A program made the position numbers and the translations under genes. Positions 6,250-6,852 of a stretch of DNA of 6,852 nucleotides are shown here, piece after piece; the first letter of the stretch is position 1, and each line of letters opens with the position of its first letter. Source of the stretch: JABCPE02 sp963519075 (GTDB taxonomy: Bacteria; Bacteroidota; Bacteroidia; Flavobacteriales; Weeksellaceae); assembly GCA_963519075.1 (NCBI GenBank), contig CAUQMH010000081.1, positions 1 through 6,852 of the forward strand, written 5' to 3'. The notes below the pieces were generated by a model, which worked only from the letters and a program-made list of their open reading frames with translations, had not been told where the DNA came from and made no database searches.

Positions 6250-6253
6250 TTTT

Positions 6254-6852
6254 CTAATTTATTTTTTCCAATTTGGCAAATTTCAAAATCAAGTTCTTCT
6301 CGCCTTCTGTGGCAAATTTTATTTTTGCTTTCACATTATTAGGGTCTGTTCCATCCAAAAACAGCACTTCTCCCACTCCGAAACGATTATGCCTTACTCT
6401 GTCCCCTACTTCTATATCTTGGGACTGACTGCTGTCAGGAGTATTTATTTTCGCAGATGAAACAGGAGTCAAATTCCTTTTAATAGGCTGTTCTGGTAAT
6501 TTTTGTTCATCGGTAGAAGAAAGTTTTTTCTTTGGTTCTTTCTTTTGGAAAGCCCTCGGCATGCTCGGCGTATCATCAAAAATACTAGATGACAGCCCAG
6601 AACGATTAATCCCCCTGTTTTCCACCATAGGATTGATAAAATCCAAATAATCTATATCTACTTCACTGAGAAAACGGCTCGGCTCCGAATCCGTGATTTT
6701 CCCCCACTGAAAACGCGAAACAGCATAAGAGAAAAACGCCTGTTTTTCGGCCCTTGTAAGGGCTACATAGAACAGCCTGCGCTCCTCTTCCAGCTCCTCA
6801 CGGGAGTTAGAACTCATAAAACTCGGGAACAAACCTTCTTCCAGCCCTACAA
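6254..6852 (-). CDS. pcrA: UvrD/PcrA-type superfamily 1 DNA helicase, C-terminal part only
   Basis: The frame is open to the right edge, so only the last 198 complete codons are visible; the start lies outside. The visible part opens with VGLEEGLFPS, then REELEEERRLFYVALTRAE, which is helicase motif VI with the Arg finger region that contacts ATP. A non-conserved, Ser/Pro/Lys-rich linker follows. The last roughly 55 residues (from IEVGDRVRHNRFGVGEV to LKFAKLEKIN) form the small Tudor-like C-terminal domain, which in Bacillus PcrA and E. coli UvrD contacts RNA polymerase. The protein unwinds DNA 3' to 5' in repair and in removing stalled or collision-prone complexes. A TTG codon at 6832 is internal and not the start, because the conserved motif continues upstream of it. 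PcrA and UvrD cannot be told apart from this fragment, so the symbol is provisional. It is followed by pfkA after 4 bases. Confidence 0.93.
   Translation of the reverse strand, partial: VGLEEGLFPSFMSSNSREELEEERRLFYVALTRAEKQAFFSYAVSRFQWGKITDSEPSRFLSEVDIDYLDFINPMVENRGINRSGLSSSIFDDTPSMPRAFQKKEPKKKLSSTDEQKLPEQPIKRNLTPVSSAKINTPDSSQSQDIEVGDRVRHNRFGVGEVLFLDGTDPNNVKAKIKFATEGEKNLILKFAKLEKIN

Noticed and set aside
4559..6460. Plus-strand open frames at 4559-4774, 5474-5758, 5830-6021 and 6179-6460
   Set aside because: All are antisense to batB, pfkA or pcrA, whose protein motifs are unmistakable on the minus strand.
6254..6832. Stand-alone 192-residue protein starting at TTG 6832
   Set aside because: The frame continues upstream to the window edge with VGLEEG, the conserved sequence preceding helicase motif VI, so this is the end of a longer helicase.

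Overview
The window looks like chromosomal DNA from a low-GC member of the Bacteroidota, most likely class Flavobacteriia and perhaps the Chryseobacterium/Riemerella group. I infer this from the AT-rich sequence, the Bacteroidota-type aerotolerance (bat) genes, promoter-like motifs of the form TAnnTTTG, and A-rich leaders with no clear Shine-Dalgarno sequences. The genus cannot be fixed by reading alone. There is no rRNA, tRNA, CRISPR array, insertion sequence or phage gene. Every gene is on the minus strand, so transcription runs from high to low coordinates.

In transcription order: (1) the 3' end of a UvrD/PcrA-type DNA helicase gene (6852-6254, entering from the right edge); (2) pfkA, ATP-dependent 6-phosphofructokinase (6249-5257), after a 4-base gap; (3) a BatB-like von Willebrand A membrane protein (5241-4225), after 15 bases; (4) an 84-base gap, then a BatC-like TPR protein (start moved to the ATG at 4140, end 3409); (5) BatD (3409-1715), whose ATG overlaps the batC stop as TAATG; (6) a 44-base gap, then a MarC-family membrane protein (1670-1068); (7) a small DUF493/YbeD-like protein (1062-772), after 5 bases; (8) a 64-base gap, then a membrane-anchored protein of unknown function (707 to the left edge, incomplete). 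No stretch longer than 84 bases lacks a gene.

BatB, BatC and BatD probably form an envelope complex: an inner-membrane VWA protein with a metal-ion-dependent adhesion site, a periplasmic TPR protein, and a membrane protein with a large periplasmic beta-rich region. The usual neighbours (MoxR ATPase, DUF58 protein, BatA, BatE) are not in the window. A helicase and a glycolytic gene lie directly upstream and MarC/DUF493 genes downstream, so this is a partial or rearranged bat locus. MarC and DUF493 look translationally linked. Each of the three gaps longer than 40 bases carries a Bacteroidota-like -7 box just upstream of a gene, which suggests internal promoters at batC, marC and the left-edge gene. 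I see no convincing intrinsic terminator.

Most of the window is recognisable housekeeping or known accessory biology. The parts least explained are the unknown membrane-anchored protein at the left edge, the composition of the bat cluster, and short AT-rich dyads that overlap the three putative -7 boxes. I found no convincing evidence of a wholly new system.
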